NCBI GenBank assembly: GCA_019638935.1
Contig: JAHBSW010000003.1
Location: 37,529-101,528 of the forward strand
Source: Cryobacterium sp.
GTDB taxonomy: Bacteria > Actinomycetota > Actinomycetes > Actinomycetales > Microbacteriaceae
Length of the DNA stretch: 64,000 nucleotides
Direction: 5' to 3'
Of the stretch, positions 18,144 to 27,489 are shown piece by piece. A program made the translations under genes and the position numbers. The notes under the pieces were generated by a model. The model was given only the letters and a program-made list of their open reading frames with translations. It did not search any database and had not been told where the DNA came from. Each line of letters starts with the position of its first letter. Within the stretch, counting starts at the first letter, position 1.

Positions 18144-18497
18144 TCAGTGGAACGAGTCTCCGCACGCGCAGCTTCCCGCGGCGTTGGGGTTGTCGATCGT
18201 GAACCCCTGCTTCTGAATCGTGTCTTCGAAGTCGATCGTCGCGCCCTCGAGATACGGCGAACTCATCTTGTCGACGACGACCTCGACACCATCGAAGTCC
18301 ACGGTCGCGTCTCCGTCGAGCAGGCGCTCATCGAAGTAGAGCTGGTAGATCAGCCCCGAGCATCCGCCGGGCTGAACCGCGACGCGCAGGCGCAGATCGT
18401 CTCGGCCCTCCTGCTCGCACAAGGAACGCACCTTGTCCGCGGCAGTGGCGGTGAGGCCGACGCCGTGTGCAGCGGTTTCGGTGATGGTGTCGCTCAT
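18144..18497 (-). CDS. erpA: A-type iron-sulfur carrier (ErpA/HesB/IscA family)
   Basis: This 117-residue protein has the three conserved cysteines of A-type carriers: C46 in QPGGCSGLIY and the C-terminal C110-A-C112 followed by GDSFH. Such proteins receive [2Fe-2S] or [4Fe-4S] clusters from the assembly scaffold and pass them to client enzymes. The position next to oxidase and bc1 genes is common in actinobacteria, but direct service to the Rieske protein is only an inference. The ATG at 18497 has a strong GAGGAG site. The frame continues upstream through the neighbouring peptidase region, but that extension is not coding. Confidence 0.92.
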   Translation of the reverse strand: MSDTITETAAHGVGLTATAADKVRSLCEQEGRDDLRLRVAVQPGGCSGLIYQLYFDERLLDGDATVDFDGVEVVVDKMSSPYLEGATIDFEDTIQKQGFTIDNPNAAGSCACGDSFH

Positions 18498-18523
18498 GGA
18501 TAACTCCTCGCTAGCTGAACTCT

Positions 18524-19936
18524 CTAACCGAGTGTACCCGCGTTGAGTTTCGTAAGCAGGATCGCCTCGGTATGAATTGCGCGCTTGAACACACCGAGGT
18601 GAAGCGACTCGTTGGGGCTGTGGGCGCGGGTGTCGGGATCCTCGACCCCCGTGACGAGAATTTCGGCCCGGGGAAACTTCTCGACCAGGTCGGCGATGAA
18701 GGGAATGGACCCGCCGATGCCGGTCTCGAGCGGCTCGTTGCCCCACGCTTCGCTCATCGCCTGCTTGACCAGCGCCACCGCCGGCCCGCTCGTGTCGACG
18801 AGGAACGGGTTGCCGAGCTGAAGGTCGTCGTACTCGAGGTGTGCACCGAACGGAACACGCGCTTCGAGGTGGGCGGTGATCGCCTCGTACGCGTCCTGTG
18901 CCGTCTGACCCGGTGCGATGCGCGCGCTGATGCGGGCTCGAACCGTGGGAACGAGGGTGTTGGATGCGTTGGCGATGTCGGGCGCGTCGATACCGGTCAC
19001 GGTGATGGCCGGCTGATTCCACAGCCGATCGAGAATGGGTCCGGTTCCTACCGGCGCGACCCCGTCGAGGAAGGCGGCGTCCCGAACGAGCGTGGACTCG
19101 GGGTACTCGGGGGTGTCGCTCGTTCGGCTCCTGAGGCCGTCGACGGCCGCGGAGCCGTTCTCGTCGTGCAGGGTCGCGAGCAGCTGGATAGCGGCGAGCA
19201 TGGCATCCGGTGCCGCTCCCCCGAACATGCCCGAGTGCGACGCGTGCGCGAGGGTGCTGATGCGCACGTTGAACGCGACGGCGCCGCGCAGGGCGACGGT
19301 GAGCGAGGGAGTGCTCACGTTCCAGTTGTCGCTGTCGGCGACGACGATGACGTCGGCGCTGAGCTCTTCGCGATACTGCTCGAGGAAGTTGGCGAACGAG
19401 CCCGAACCCCACTCCTCTTCGCCCTCGATGAAGAGCGCGAGCCCGAGGTCGAAATCTGGCCCGACCGTGGCGACGAGGGCGCGGATCGCCGCGATGTGCG
19501 CGATGACGCCGGCCTTGTCGTCGGCGGTGCCACGACCGTAGAGGCGGTCTCCCTTGACGGTGGGCTCGAACGGCGATGTCTCCCACTCCTCGTCCTTGCC
19601 CGGTGGCTGCACGTCGTGGTGCGCATAGAGCAGAATCGTCGGCTTGCCGCCCCGCGCCTTGCGCGTCGCAAGCACCGCGGGCTGACCGAGGTCGTCGCTT
19701 GCACCGAGCTTGGCGCGTGAGATGGTGACCGACTCGAAGACCCCGGTCTGCTCGGCGAGCTCGGCGACCGCTTCGGCGCTCGCCTGAACGTGTGCGGGGT
19801 CGAATGCGGCCCAAGAGACGGAAGGAATCCGCACCAGTCTGCTGAGGTCGGCGACCGCGGCGGGAAACCCCGAGGCCACGGCCTCGGCAAGAGCGGGATC
19901 GACGGGGGACGTGCCGGAAACGGAGGTCGTGGACAT
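18524..19936 (-). CDS. M20 family metallodipeptidase
   Basis: A 470-residue M20 zinc peptidase. The first metal motif is LLYAHHDVQPPG, the catalytic pair lies in GRGTADDKAG and FIEGEEEWGS, and further ligands are in VVADSDNW and the C-terminal H-S-P-N-E. The dimerisation (lid) domain lies at about 210-330. The architecture matches cytosolic dipeptidases of the carnosinase/CNDP group common in actinobacteria, which hydrolyse small peptides. It lies 26 bp upstream of the Fe-S carrier gene on the same strand. The exact peptide preference is unknown. Confidence 0.88.
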   Translation of the reverse strand: MSTTSVSGTSPVDPALAEAVASGFPAAVADLSRLVRIPSVSWAAFDPAHVQASAEAVAELAEQTGVFESVTISRAKLGASDDLGQPAVLATRKARGGKPTILLYAHHDVQPPGKDEEWETSPFEPTVKGDRLYGRGTADDKAGVIAHIAAIRALVATVGPDFDLGLALFIEGEEEWGSGSFANFLEQYREELSADVIVVADSDNWNVSTPSLTVALRGAVAFNVRISTLAHASHSGMFGGAAPDAMLAAIQLLATLHDENGSAAVDGLRSRTSDTPEYPESTLVRDAAFLDGVAPVGTGPILDRLWNQPAITVTGIDAPDIANASNTLVPTVRARISARIAPGQTAQDAYEAITAHLEARVPFGAHLEYDDLQLGNPFLVDTSGPAVALVKQAMSEAWGNEPLETGIGGSIPFIADLVEKFPRAEILVTGVEDPDTRAHSPNESLHLGVFKRAIHTEAILLTKLNAGTLG

Positions 19937-19976
19937 GCGGGTAATCTTATCCAGACACCGAATTCAGGGGCTGATA

Positions 19977-20585
19977 GTGGCGAAGCCAGACAAGAACACA
20001 GATCGAGTCAAGAGCACCGGCGCGGTCGACAACGCCGACACGGTCGGCGCAGACGTCGACGCGCCCGCGAGCGGCAAGGGTCGACCGACTCCGACGCGCA
20101 AGCAGCGCGAGGCCGCCAACCTGCGCCCGCTCGTCTCGAACGACCGCAAGGCCGCGGCGAAGGAAGCGCGCGCCAAGATGGCGGTCGAGCGCGAGAAGGC
20201 CCGGGTGGGCATGGCCGCCGGCGAGGAGAGGTACCTGCCTCAGCGTGATCGCGGCCCGCAGCGCAAGTGGATTCGCGACTACGTCGACGCGCGCTTCAGT
20301 GTCGGTGAGATCCTCATCCCGCTCATGTTCGTCGTCATCTTCATGACCCTCATCGACAATGCGAACGTTCAGTTCTTCGCCATCGTCGCCCTGTGGCTAT
20401 TCTTCGCCGCGGCGATCGCCGATGGCTTTCTGCTCGGCTGGCTCGTCAAGCGCAAGCTCGGCGCGAAGCACGGCGAGGCGAACGTGCAGAAGGGCAGCCG
20501 CTGGTATGCGGCGATGCGCGGAATGCAGCTCCGGATGCTGCGCCTGCCGAAGCCGCAGGTCAAGCGCGGGCAGTTCCCCGACTAG
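19977..20585 (+). CDS. DUF3043 domain membrane protein
   Basis: The 202-residue protein has a long charged cytoplasmic N-terminus (KGRPTPTRKQREAANLRPLV, typical of DUF3043) and two membrane helices at about 110-130 and 133-155 (EILIPLMFVVIFMTLI and FFAIVALWLFFAAAIADGFLLGW). A basic C-terminal tail follows. The family is actinobacteria-specific and has no known function. The GTG at 19977 is preferred because the family motif begins soon after and AGGGG lies upstream; a frame from 19911 would overlap the divergent peptidase start. It converges on pyrD with a 4-bp overlap. Confidence 0.85.
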   Translation: MAKPDKNTDRVKSTGAVDNADTVGADVDAPASGKGRPTPTRKQREAANLRPLVSNDRKAAAKEARAKMAVEREKARVGMAAGEERYLPQRDRGPQRKWIRDYVDARFSVGEILIPLMFVVIFMTLIDNANVQFFAIVALWLFFAAAIADGFLLGWLVKRKLGAKHGEANVQKGSRWYAAMRGMQLRMLRLPKPQVKRGQFPD

Positions 20586-21625
20586 CTTCCGGCGGCGGCG
20601 CGATTCAGTCTGCGCAGCCCTCGGTTGATCGTGTGCGCCCAGAGGGGGCCGCGGTAGAGAAAGCCGGTGTAGCCCTGCACGAGGGTCGCTCCGTGGGCAA
20701 GCCGCTCGGCGACATCCTGAGCCGTCTCGACGCCGCCCACCGAGATGACGCAGAAGTCGGCGGGAACGGCCGAGCGGATGAGCCTCAGCACGGCGAGGGA
20801 GCGAGCCGCGAGCGGTGCGCCGGAAAGCCCGCCCTCCCCCGCTGCTGCGACCGTCGCGGCATCGGTTCTGAGACCCTCCCGCGCGAGCGTCGTGTTCGTC
20901 GCGATGATGCCGTCGAGCGCGAGTTCGAGCGCGAGCGCGGCGATGCGCTCGACCTCGCGATCGCTCAGGTCGGGGGCGATCTTGACCAGCACGGGCGTGC
21001 TGCCTGCCGCCTCTCTGACCGCGCTCAGCAACGGTGCGAGCTTGTCGAGCTCCTGGAGTCCGCGCAGCCCGGGCGTGTTGGGCGAACTGACATTGACCAC
21101 GAGATAGTCCGCGAGTGGCGCGACGAGACGAGCGGAGGCGAGGTAGTCGTCGATCGCCTCATCGACAGCGACCGCGCGAGACTTGCCGATATTGACTCCC
21201 ACGACGGGGCGACGGGCGCGGTCACGTATCCTGCGCAAACGGGGCGCCACAGCACGAACGCCGTCGTTGTTGAAGCCCATGCGGTTGATCACCGCGCGAT
21301 CGGCAAGGAGACGGAACAGTCGCGGCCTGGGGTTGCCCGGCTGCTCGAGAGCCGTGATCGTTCCCACCTCGACGTGGGTGAAGCCGAGCTGTCCCAGTCC
21401 CGTGACGAGCTCCGCGTTCTTGTCGAAACCCGCGGCGAGGCCGAAGGGGGAGGCGAATCGGTGTCCGAGCGTCTGCACCGCGAGTGTGGGGTGCGGGCGC
21501 GTCCACGCGCGAACGATCCTGCCGATTCCGCTGAGTGCGAGCATTCGGATGACCCAGGCGGCGAAGCCGTGCGCGCGCTCGGGGTCCATGCGCGACAGCA
21601 CGAGAGCGAAGAGAAGACGATACAT
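20582..21625 (-). CDS. pyrD: Quinone-dependent dihydroorotate dehydrogenase (class 2)
   Basis: A 347-residue FMN enzyme with a TIM barrel. An N-terminal amphipathic membrane-binding segment (MYRLLFALVLSRMDPERAHGF) is characteristic of class 2 enzymes. Motifs include SPFGLAAGFDKNAELV, INRMGFNNDGV, VVNVSSPNTPGLRGLQ (the catalytic serine lies in this loop in class 2 enzymes), VKIAPDLSD and TNTTLAREG. It oxidises dihydroorotate to orotate and passes electrons to menaquinone at the membrane, step four of pyrimidine synthesis. It stands apart from other pyr genes. A TAGTCT element lies nine bases before the ATG. Confidence 0.95.
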   Translation of the reverse strand: MYRLLFALVLSRMDPERAHGFAAWVIRMLALSGIGRIVRAWTRPHPTLAVQTLGHRFASPFGLAAGFDKNAELVTGLGQLGFTHVEVGTITALEQPGNPRPRLFRLLADRAVINRMGFNNDGVRAVAPRLRRIRDRARRPVVGVNIGKSRAVAVDEAIDDYLASARLVAPLADYLVVNVSSPNTPGLRGLQELDKLAPLLSAVREAAGSTPVLVKIAPDLSDREVERIAALALELALDGIIATNTTLAREGLRTDAATVAAAGEGGLSGAPLAARSLAVLRLIRSAVPADFCVISVGGVETAQDVAERLAHGATLVQGYTGFLYRGPLWAHTINRGLRRLNRAAAGS

Positions 21626-21660
21626 AGCGCGGTCAGACTATCGCCACGGGGTGAGGCGAT

Positions 21661-22176
21661 TCAGCCTTTTGCCGTCGCTTTGACCGCGGCGGCCTCGGTC
21701 TGCGAAACGCCTGCTTCGGCTGCCTCCGTGTCGTGCTCGACGCGCAGGAGCGTGATGGCCTGCTCGAAGTCGTCCAGGGACTCGAACGCCTGGTAGACGC
21801 TCGCGAATCGCAGATAGGCGACCTCATCGAGTTCGCGGAGCGGAGGCAGGATCGCGAGCCCGATCTCGTTGGCGTCGATCTGAGAGGTTCCCGTTGCGCG
21901 GATCGCCTCCTCGACCCTTTGCGCGAGCACAGCGAGGTCGGCATCGGTCACCGGACGACCCTGACACGCCTTGCGCACGCCCGTGACGATCTTCTCGCGG
22001 CTGAAGGGCTCGAGCACTCCGCTGCGTTTGACGACGCTGAGGCTGGCCGTCTCGGTCGTGCTGAACCGTCGACCGCACTCGGGGCACTGGCGGCGACGGC
22101 GAATCGCGACACCGTCGTCCGACGTGCGCGAGTCAACGACGCGCGAATCGGGAAATCGGCAGAACGGGCAGAACAT
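21661..22176 (-). CDS. nrdR: Transcriptional repressor NrdR
   Basis: The 171-residue protein has the NrdR layout. An N-terminal zinc ribbon has cysteines C3, C6, C31 and C34 (MFCPFC, CPEC), and an ATP-cone domain spans about 46-136 ([16 protein letters not shown], then the helix pair through [11 protein letters not shown]). It binds (d)ATP and represses ribonucleotide reductase genes through NrdR boxes. A Thr/Ala-rich C-terminal tail of about 25 residues is variable. It lies 12 bp downstream of hisD on the same strand. No ribonucleotide reductase gene is in the window. Confidence 0.95.
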   Translation of the reverse strand: MFCPFCRFPDSRVVDSRTSDDGVAIRRRRQCPECGRRFSTTETASLSVVKRSGVLEPFSREKIVTGVRKACQGRPVTDADLAVLAQRVEEAIRATGTSQIDANEIGLAILPPLRELDEVAYLRFASVYQAFESLDDFEQAITLLRVEHDTEAAEAGVSQTEAAAVKATAKG

Positions 22177-22188
22177 GGTGGCTACAGA

Positions 22189-23514
22189 CTATCCCGACGC
22201 CCCCGGGGAACGCGGGAGGCGAGCCGTGACCGCATCGGCGTGCGCGGGCAGGTCTTCGGCGGTCGCCAGGGCACGGATGTCTCGCTCGACCCCCGCGAGA
22301 GCCTCGGCGTCGTATCGAATGACCTGCTGCGGTCGCACGAAGGTGTGGACGCCGAGGCCGGAGGAGAATCGTGCTTGGCCTCCGGTGGGCAGTACGTGAT
22401 TGGAGCCGGCGAGGTAGTCCCCGAGGCTCACGGGTGAGTGCGCCCCGACGAAGATCGCACCCGCGTTGTGGATCAGACCCAGTGTGCGAGTGGGATCGGC
22501 GGTCTGCAGCTCGAGGTGCTCCGGTGCGTACGCGTCGCTGAAGCGGGCCGCAGCCACCTCGTCGTCGACGAGCACGATCGCGGACTGCGCGCCGCCAAGG
22601 GCTGTGCGCACGCGGTCGCCGTGCTTGGTCGCGTCGACGAGCCGTTCGAGTTCGCGCCGCACCCCCTCGGCGAGCTCGGCCGAGTCGGTCACGAGCACGG
22701 AGGCGGCGAGCTCATCGTGCTCCGCCTGGCTCACGAGGTCGGCCGCCACGAGCACGGGGTCGGCATCGGCATCGGCGATGACCAGTATCTCCGTCGGCCC
22801 GGCCTCGGAGTCGATGCCGACGACCCCCCGTACGAGCCGTTTCGCCGCCGCCACGAACACGTTGCCGGGACCGGTGATGAGATCGACGGGGTCGAGACCC
22901 AGGTCGTCGACTCCGAAGGCGAGCGCGCCGATCGCGCTCGCTCCCCCGATCGCGTAGACCTCGGTGACACCGAGCAGGGCCGCCGCCCCGAGAACGGTCG
23001 GGTGAACGGCACCGTCGAACTCCCTCTGCGCTGGGCTCGCCACGACGATCGACTCCACGCCCGCCTCCTGCGCGGGCACGACGTTCATGACGACGCTGGA
23101 CGGATACACGGCCTTGCCGCCGGGAACGTAGAGTCCGACACGCCGGATCGCCTGCCAGCGCTGCTCGACGACGGCACCGTCGCTCAGCACCGTGCGGGTC
23201 GGCTGCGGCACCTGTGCGCGCGAGACCGAGCGCACTCGCGAGATCGCGCGCTCGAGGGCCGACCGCACCGACGGGTCGAGCCGAGCGAGCGCCGCGGGCA
23301 GTTCGTGCTCCGCCACGCGAAGGGATGGCGGTCGCACACCGTCGAAGCGCTCGGCGTGCTCGAGCAGAGCCGCCGTGCCGCGTGAGCGCACGTCGTCGAT
23401 GAGGTCACCGGCGGCGATCGTGGCGTGCGAGACATCCGTCTCGGGGCGCGGGATCTCGCGCGCGAGTTCAGCTGCCGACAGACCGCGGCCGCGAAGATCG
23501 AGAGTGCGAATCAT
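22189..23514 (-). CDS. hisD: Histidinol dehydrogenase
   Basis: A 441-residue zinc- and NAD-dependent enzyme that performs the last two steps of histidine synthesis (histidinol to histidine). Family motifs are GLYVPGGKAVYPSSVVMNVVPA, GPTEILVIADADADP, SQAEHDE and the C-terminal HLELQTADP and GDYLAGSNHVLPTGG. The start at ATG 23514 (MIRTLDLRGRG) matches the usual N-terminus; a TTG nine bases earlier is unlikely. A -10-like TAGACT eight bases before this ATG suggests a leaderless message. The gene is separate from other his genes and is followed by nrdR. Confidence 0.94.
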   Translation of the reverse strand: MIRTLDLRGRGLSAAELAREIPRPETDVSHATIAAGDLIDDVRSRGTAALLEHAERFDGVRPPSLRVAEHELPAALARLDPSVRSALERAISRVRSVSRAQVPQPTRTVLSDGAVVEQRWQAIRRVGLYVPGGKAVYPSSVVMNVVPAQEAGVESIVVASPAQREFDGAVHPTVLGAAALLGVTEVYAIGGASAIGALAFGVDDLGLDPVDLITGPGNVFVAAAKRLVRGVVGIDSEAGPTEILVIADADADPVLVAADLVSQAEHDELAASVLVTDSAELAEGVRRELERLVDATKHGDRVRTALGGAQSAIVLVDDEVAAARFSDAYAPEHLELQTADPTRTLGLIHNAGAIFVGAHSPVSLGDYLAGSNHVLPTGGQARFSSGLGVHTFVRPQQVIRYDAEALAGVERDIRALATAEDLPAHADAVTARLPRSPGASG

Positions 23515-23522
23515 TTCATGCA

Positions 23523-23528
23523 AGTCTA
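23523..23528 (-). promoter_or_regulatory. Probable -10 element of hisD
   Basis: TAGACT on the reverse strand is followed by eight bases and then the ATG at 23514. No Shine-Dalgarno sequence is visible, which is consistent with a leaderless or nearly leaderless transcript that starts between dnaE and hisD. Confidence 0.4.
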
Positions 23529-23567
23529 CGGTTCGCTTTCGAAGGCGACTCCGCGGGTTACGGGACT

Positions 23568-26500
23568 CTAGGCCACACAGCCGGGACCGAGCAGCCCCTT
23601 GAGCTCGCCGTAGAGGTCCACCGAGGTGCGCACCGAGTACGGAAGCTGAAAGATTCGTGCCTTGGACCCGTTGACGAGTCGCAGACGCACCTCGTTCTCG
23701 CCCTTGTGCCGTTGGAGCACCTCGGCGAGGCTCGTGACCACGGTGGTGGTCGCGCGCGTCTCGGGAATGGAGATGACGAGCGGTCCCGACTGCGCGGCGC
23801 TCCCGATGTCCGGCGCGAACATGTTGACCGCGTGCAGGGTGATGCCGTCGTCGCGCCGTTGCACACGGGCGTTGATGACGACGATCTCGTCGCTCTTGAG
23901 CTGCGTCTGATACTGCAGGTAGGTCTTGCCGAGGAACATGACCGAGATCTCACCCGTGAAGTCCTCGAGCTGCACCTGCCCGTAGGGGTTGCCCGAGTTG
24001 CGCGCGACACGGTGCTGCACGCTCGTCAGCAGACCGCCGATCGCCACCGTCTCTCGGTCGCCCGTCGGCTCCGACTCGAGCAGTTCGGCGACATTGTTCG
24101 ACGCATGCTTGCCGAGCACGTTCTCGAGGCCCGCGAGCGGGTGGTCGCTCACGTAGAGCCCGAGCATCTCGCGTTCGAAGGCGAGCTTGTCCCGCTTCGA
24201 CCACTCCGGGCCATCGGCGACCGCGTTCATGGGCTCCGGCTCTTCCCACAGGCTGTCGAAGTCGAAGCCGACCTGGCCGTGTGCCTCGGCGCGCTTCTGC
24301 GTGGCGGCGCCGTCCACGGCATCCTCGTGGATCTCGAACAGGGAACGACGCGAGGGTGCGAGCGAATCAAAGGCCCCGCCCTTGATGAGCGACTCGACCG
24401 TGCGCTTGTTGGCGACCTGCACGGGCACCTTCTTGAGAAAGTCGTGGAACGAGGTGAACCGCTCCTTCTCCTCACGAGCGGCACGAATCGCCTCGACCAC
24501 GTTGAAGCCGACGTTGCGAACAGCACCGAGGCCGAAGCGGATGTCGGAGCCCACCGCCGTGAAGAAGCCGATCGACTCGTTGACATCGGGCGGCAGGACC
24601 GTGATGTCCATGCGCCGGCACTCGTTGAGGTAGACCGCGGACTTCTCCTTGTCGTCGGCGACGCTCGTCAGCAGGGCTGCCATGTATTCGGCCGGGTAGT
24701 GCGCCTTGAGGTAGGCGGTCCAGTAGGAGATGACCCCGTACGCGGCCGAGTGCGCCTTGTTGAAGGCGTAGTCCGAGAACGGGACGAGGATCTCCCAGAG
24801 CGTCGAGATCGACTCCGGGGAGTACCCGTTCGACTTCATCCCCGCGCTGAACGCCTCGAACTGCTGGTCGAGCTCCGCCTTCTTCTTTTTGCCCATCGCG
24901 CGGCGCAGGAGGTCTGCCTGAGCAAGGGTGAACCCCGCAAGCTTCTGCGCGATCGACATGACCTGCTCTTGGTAGACGATGAGACCGTAGGTCGATCCCA
25001 GCACCTCCTCCAGGGGCTCTGCGAGTTCCGGGTGGATCGGGGTGTTCGCCTGAAGCCCGTTCTTGCGCAGGGCGTAGTTGGTGTGCGAGTCGGCACCCAT
25101 CGGTCCCGGCCGGTACAGCGCGAGCACGGCGGAGATGTCCTCGAAGTTGTCGGGCTTCATGAGCCGCAGCAGGGAGCGCATCGCGACGCCATCGAGCTGG
25201 AACACCCCGAGCGTGTCCCCGCGGGCGAGCAGCTCGTAGGCCGCCGGATCGTCGAGGGAGAGGTTCTCGAGCACGAGCCGATCGCCCCGGTTCGCCTCGA
25301 TGTTGTCGAGCGCGTCGTCGATGATGGTGAGGTTGCGCAAGCCCAGAAAGTCCATCTTGACGAGGCCGAGAGCCTCGCACGCCGGAAAGTCGAACTGCGT
25401 GACGATCTGCCCGTCCTGCTCGCGCTTCATGATGGGGATGATGTCGATGAGCGGCTCGCTCGACATGATCACGCCCGCGGCGTGCACGCCCCACTGCCGC
25501 TTGAGGTTCTCGATGCCGAGCGCCGTGTCGAACACCGTCTTCGCGTCGGGGTCGGTCTCGACGATGGTGCGCAGGTCGGCCGCCTCCTTGTAGCGCTCGT
25601 GCGTCGAGTCGAAGATCCCCGACAGCGGGATGTCCTTGCCCATGACCGCGGGCGGCATCGCCTTCGTGAGCTTCTCCCCCATGCCGAAGGGAAACCCGAG
25701 CACGCGGCTCGCGTCTTTCAGCGCCTGCTTGGCCTTGATCGTGCCGTAGGTGACGATCTGAGCGACCCGGTCGTCGCCGTACTTCTCGGTGACGTAGCGA
25801 ATGACCTCGCCGCGGCGACGGTCGTCGAAGTCGACGTCGAAGTCGGGCATCGAGACGCGATCGGGGTTGAGGAACCGCTCGAAGATCAGTCCGTGCTCGA
25901 GCGGGTCGAGGTCGGTGATCCCCATCGCGTAGGCGGCGATCGAGCCGGCGCCCGACCCACGGCCCGGCCCCACACGGATGCCGTTGCGCTTCGACCAGTT
26001 GATGAAGTCGGCGACGACGAGAAAGTAGCCCGCGAAACCCATCTGGGTGATGACGCCGATCTCGTAGTCGGCCTGAGCGCGCACCCGCTCCGAAACACCC
26101 GAGGGGTATCGGCCCAGCAGGCCGTCATTGACCTCCTTGATGAACCAGGAGTTCTCGGTCTCCCCCTCGGGAACCGGAAAGCGCGGCATGTAGTTCGCGG
26201 CCGTGTCGAACTCGACCTGCGCGCGCTCGGCGATGAGCAGGGTGTTGTCGCAGGCATCCGGGTGATCGCGGAAGATGTGCCGCATCTCGGCCGCAGACTT
26301 CAGGTAGAACTCCTCGGAATCGAACTTGAACCGCTTGGGATCGTCGAGGGTCGAGCCCGACTGCACGCAGAGGAGCGCGGCGTGCGGTCCCGCGTCGTGC
26401 GCGTGCACGTAGTGCAGGTCGTTCGTCGCCACGAGCGGAAGCCCGAGATCCTTCGCCAGTGCGAGCAGCTCGCTCATGACACGACGCTCGATATCGATGC

Positions 26501-27083
26501 CGTGGTCCATGATCTCGCAGTAGAAGTTCTCGGCGCCGAAGATGTCGCGGAACTCGGCAGCCGCCTTCCTCGCCTCGTCGTACTGGCCCAGTCGCAAGCG
26601 GGTCTGTATCTCGCCGCCCGCGCAACCGGTGGTGGCGATGATGCCCGTGGAGAATGCAGCGATCAGCTCGCGATCGATGCGCGGCTTGAAGTAATACCCC
26701 TCGATCGACGACAGCGACGACAGCCTGAAGAGGTTGTGCATGCCCGCGGTCGACGTCGCGAGCAGGGTCATGTGGGTGTAGGCGCCACTCCCCGAGACGT
26801 CGTCTTCGCCACCGTTCCCCCAGCGGATGCGCGTCTTGTCCGAGCGGTGCGTGCCCGGCGTGAGGTAGGCCTCCATGCCGATGATCGGCTTGATGCCCTT
26901 CGCGGTCGCCGTGCGCCAGAAGTCGAAGGCGCCGAAGGTGTTTCCGTGGTCGGTGACCGCGATGGCGGGCATGTTCTCGGCAACCGCGGCATCGATGAGC
27001 GGTGCGACGCGAGCGGCGCCGTCCAGCATCGAATACTCGCTGTGCACGTGCAGGTGCACGAAAGAATCGGTGCTGGCGGCCAC
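23568..27083 (-). CDS. dnaE: DNA polymerase III alpha subunit
   Basis: The 1171-residue replicative polymerase (DnaE1 type) has an N-terminal PHP domain (FVHLHVHSEYSMLDGA, then AVTDHGNTFGAF). The polymerase palm carries catalytic aspartates in MPDFDVDF, with GRGSGAGSIAAYAMG just before it. The beta-clamp binding region, OB fold (VAIGGLLTSVQ through VMFLGKTYLQYQ) and C-terminal domain follow in order. The length is normal for actinobacterial DnaE1. The GTG at 27083 (MAASTDSF) is preceded by CGGAG. It copies both strands of the chromosome within the holoenzyme. Confidence 0.97.
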   Translation of the reverse strand: MAASTDSFVHLHVHSEYSMLDGAARVAPLIDAAVAENMPAIAVTDHGNTFGAFDFWRTATAKGIKPIIGMEAYLTPGTHRSDKTRIRWGNGGEDDVSGSGAYTHMTLLATSTAGMHNLFRLSSLSSIEGYYFKPRIDRELIAAFSTGIIATTGCAGGEIQTRLRLGQYDEARKAAAEFRDIFGAENFYCEIMDHGIDIERRVMSELLALAKDLGLPLVATNDLHYVHAHDAGPHAALLCVQSGSTLDDPKRFKFDSEEFYLKSAAEMRHIFRDHPDACDNTLLIAERAQVEFDTAANYMPRFPVPEGETENSWFIKEVNDGLLGRYPSGVSERVRAQADYEIGVITQMGFAGYFLVVADFINWSKRNGIRVGPGRGSGAGSIAAYAMGITDLDPLEHGLIFERFLNPDRVSMPDFDVDFDDRRRGEVIRYVTEKYGDDRVAQIVTYGTIKAKQALKDASRVLGFPFGMGEKLTKAMPPAVMGKDIPLSGIFDSTHERYKEAADLRTIVETDPDAKTVFDTALGIENLKRQWGVHAAGVIMSSEPLIDIIPIMKREQDGQIVTQFDFPACEALGLVKMDFLGLRNLTIIDDALDNIEANRGDRLVLENLSLDDPAAYELLARGDTLGVFQLDGVAMRSLLRLMKPDNFEDISAVLALYRPGPMGADSHTNYALRKNGLQANTPIHPELAEPLEEVLGSTYGLIVYQEQVMSIAQKLAGFTLAQADLLRRAMGKKKKAELDQQFEAFSAGMKSNGYSPESISTLWEILVPFSDYAFNKAHSAAYGVISYWTAYLKAHYPAEYMAALLTSVADDKEKSAVYLNECRRMDITVLPPDVNESIGFFTAVGSDIRFGLGAVRNVGFNVVEAIRAAREEKERFTSFHDFLKKVPVQVANKRTVESLIKGGAFDSLAPSRRSLFEIHEDAVDGAATQKRAEAHGQVGFDFDSLWEEPEPMNAVADGPEWSKRDKLAFEREMLGLYVSDHPLAGLENVLGKHASNNVAELLESEPTGDRETVAIGGLLTSVQHRVARNSGNPYGQVQLEDFTGEISVMFLGKTYLQYQTQLKSDEIVVINARVQRRDDGITLHAVNMFAPDIGSAAQSGPLVISIPETRATTTVVTSLAEVLQRHKGENEVRLRLVNGSKARIFQLPYSVRTSVDLYGELKGLLGPGCVA

Positions 27084-27113
27084 GAAAACTCCGAAAGACT
27101 AGAGGGTGTGCCG

Positions 27114-27464
27114 CTAGCCTAGGCCAGCCTCCCGGCGGCTCTCGCGCTTGACCCGCCTGTCGAGCAGAACTGCCCCGAGAATGAGCAGCCCGATCATCAG
27201 CGCGAAGGTCGACCCGATGATCGCCACGAACCATGCAGGGTCGAGCAGGATCGACAGGAAGCCTCCGACCACGCCGATGAGGCCGACCGCGACGCTGAAC
27301 GGCAGGTAGAGCCTGAGGCCTGCCTCCCACGCGGCGTCCGACTCGTCGGGCCTGCGTCGGCGCATGCCGTTGATCGAGTCGTTCGAGGGCCGGGGTCGAC
27401 TCGAATAGGTCACGAGGTTGGCCACGAGAACGACGACACCGAGGACGATGAGGAAGTAACCCAC
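27114..27464 (-). CDS. Small membrane protein of unknown function
   Basis: A 116-residue protein with three predicted membrane helices (about 1-19, 52-76, 79-103). A short charged loop (RRRRPDESDAAWEAGLRLYLP) follows the first, and the basic tail DRRVKRESRR should lie in the cytoplasm. I do not recognise a family. A GTG start is used. It sits between rluD and dnaE on the same strand; spacing of 25-30 bp on either side allows co-transcription but gives no functional clue. Confidence 0.6.
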   Translation of the reverse strand: MGYFLIVLGVVVLVANLVTYSSRPRPSNDSINGMRRRRPDESDAAWEAGLRLYLPFSVAVGLIGVVGGFLSILLDPAWFVAIIGSTFALMIGLLILGAVLLDRRVKRESRREAGLG

Positions 27465-27489
27465 AGGGTCAGCTTAATCGCACGCGGGC

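Noticed and set aside
23515-23523. TTG at 23523 as the hisD start
   Set aside because: It would place the start within the probable -10 element; MIRTLDLRG from 23514 matches the usual HisD N-terminus.
23706-27122. A very long open frame (over 1100 codons) antisense to dnaE
   Set aside because: It lacks any family motif and mirrors the dnaE codon pattern. Long antisense frames are expected in GC-rich DNA where third positions are mostly G or C.
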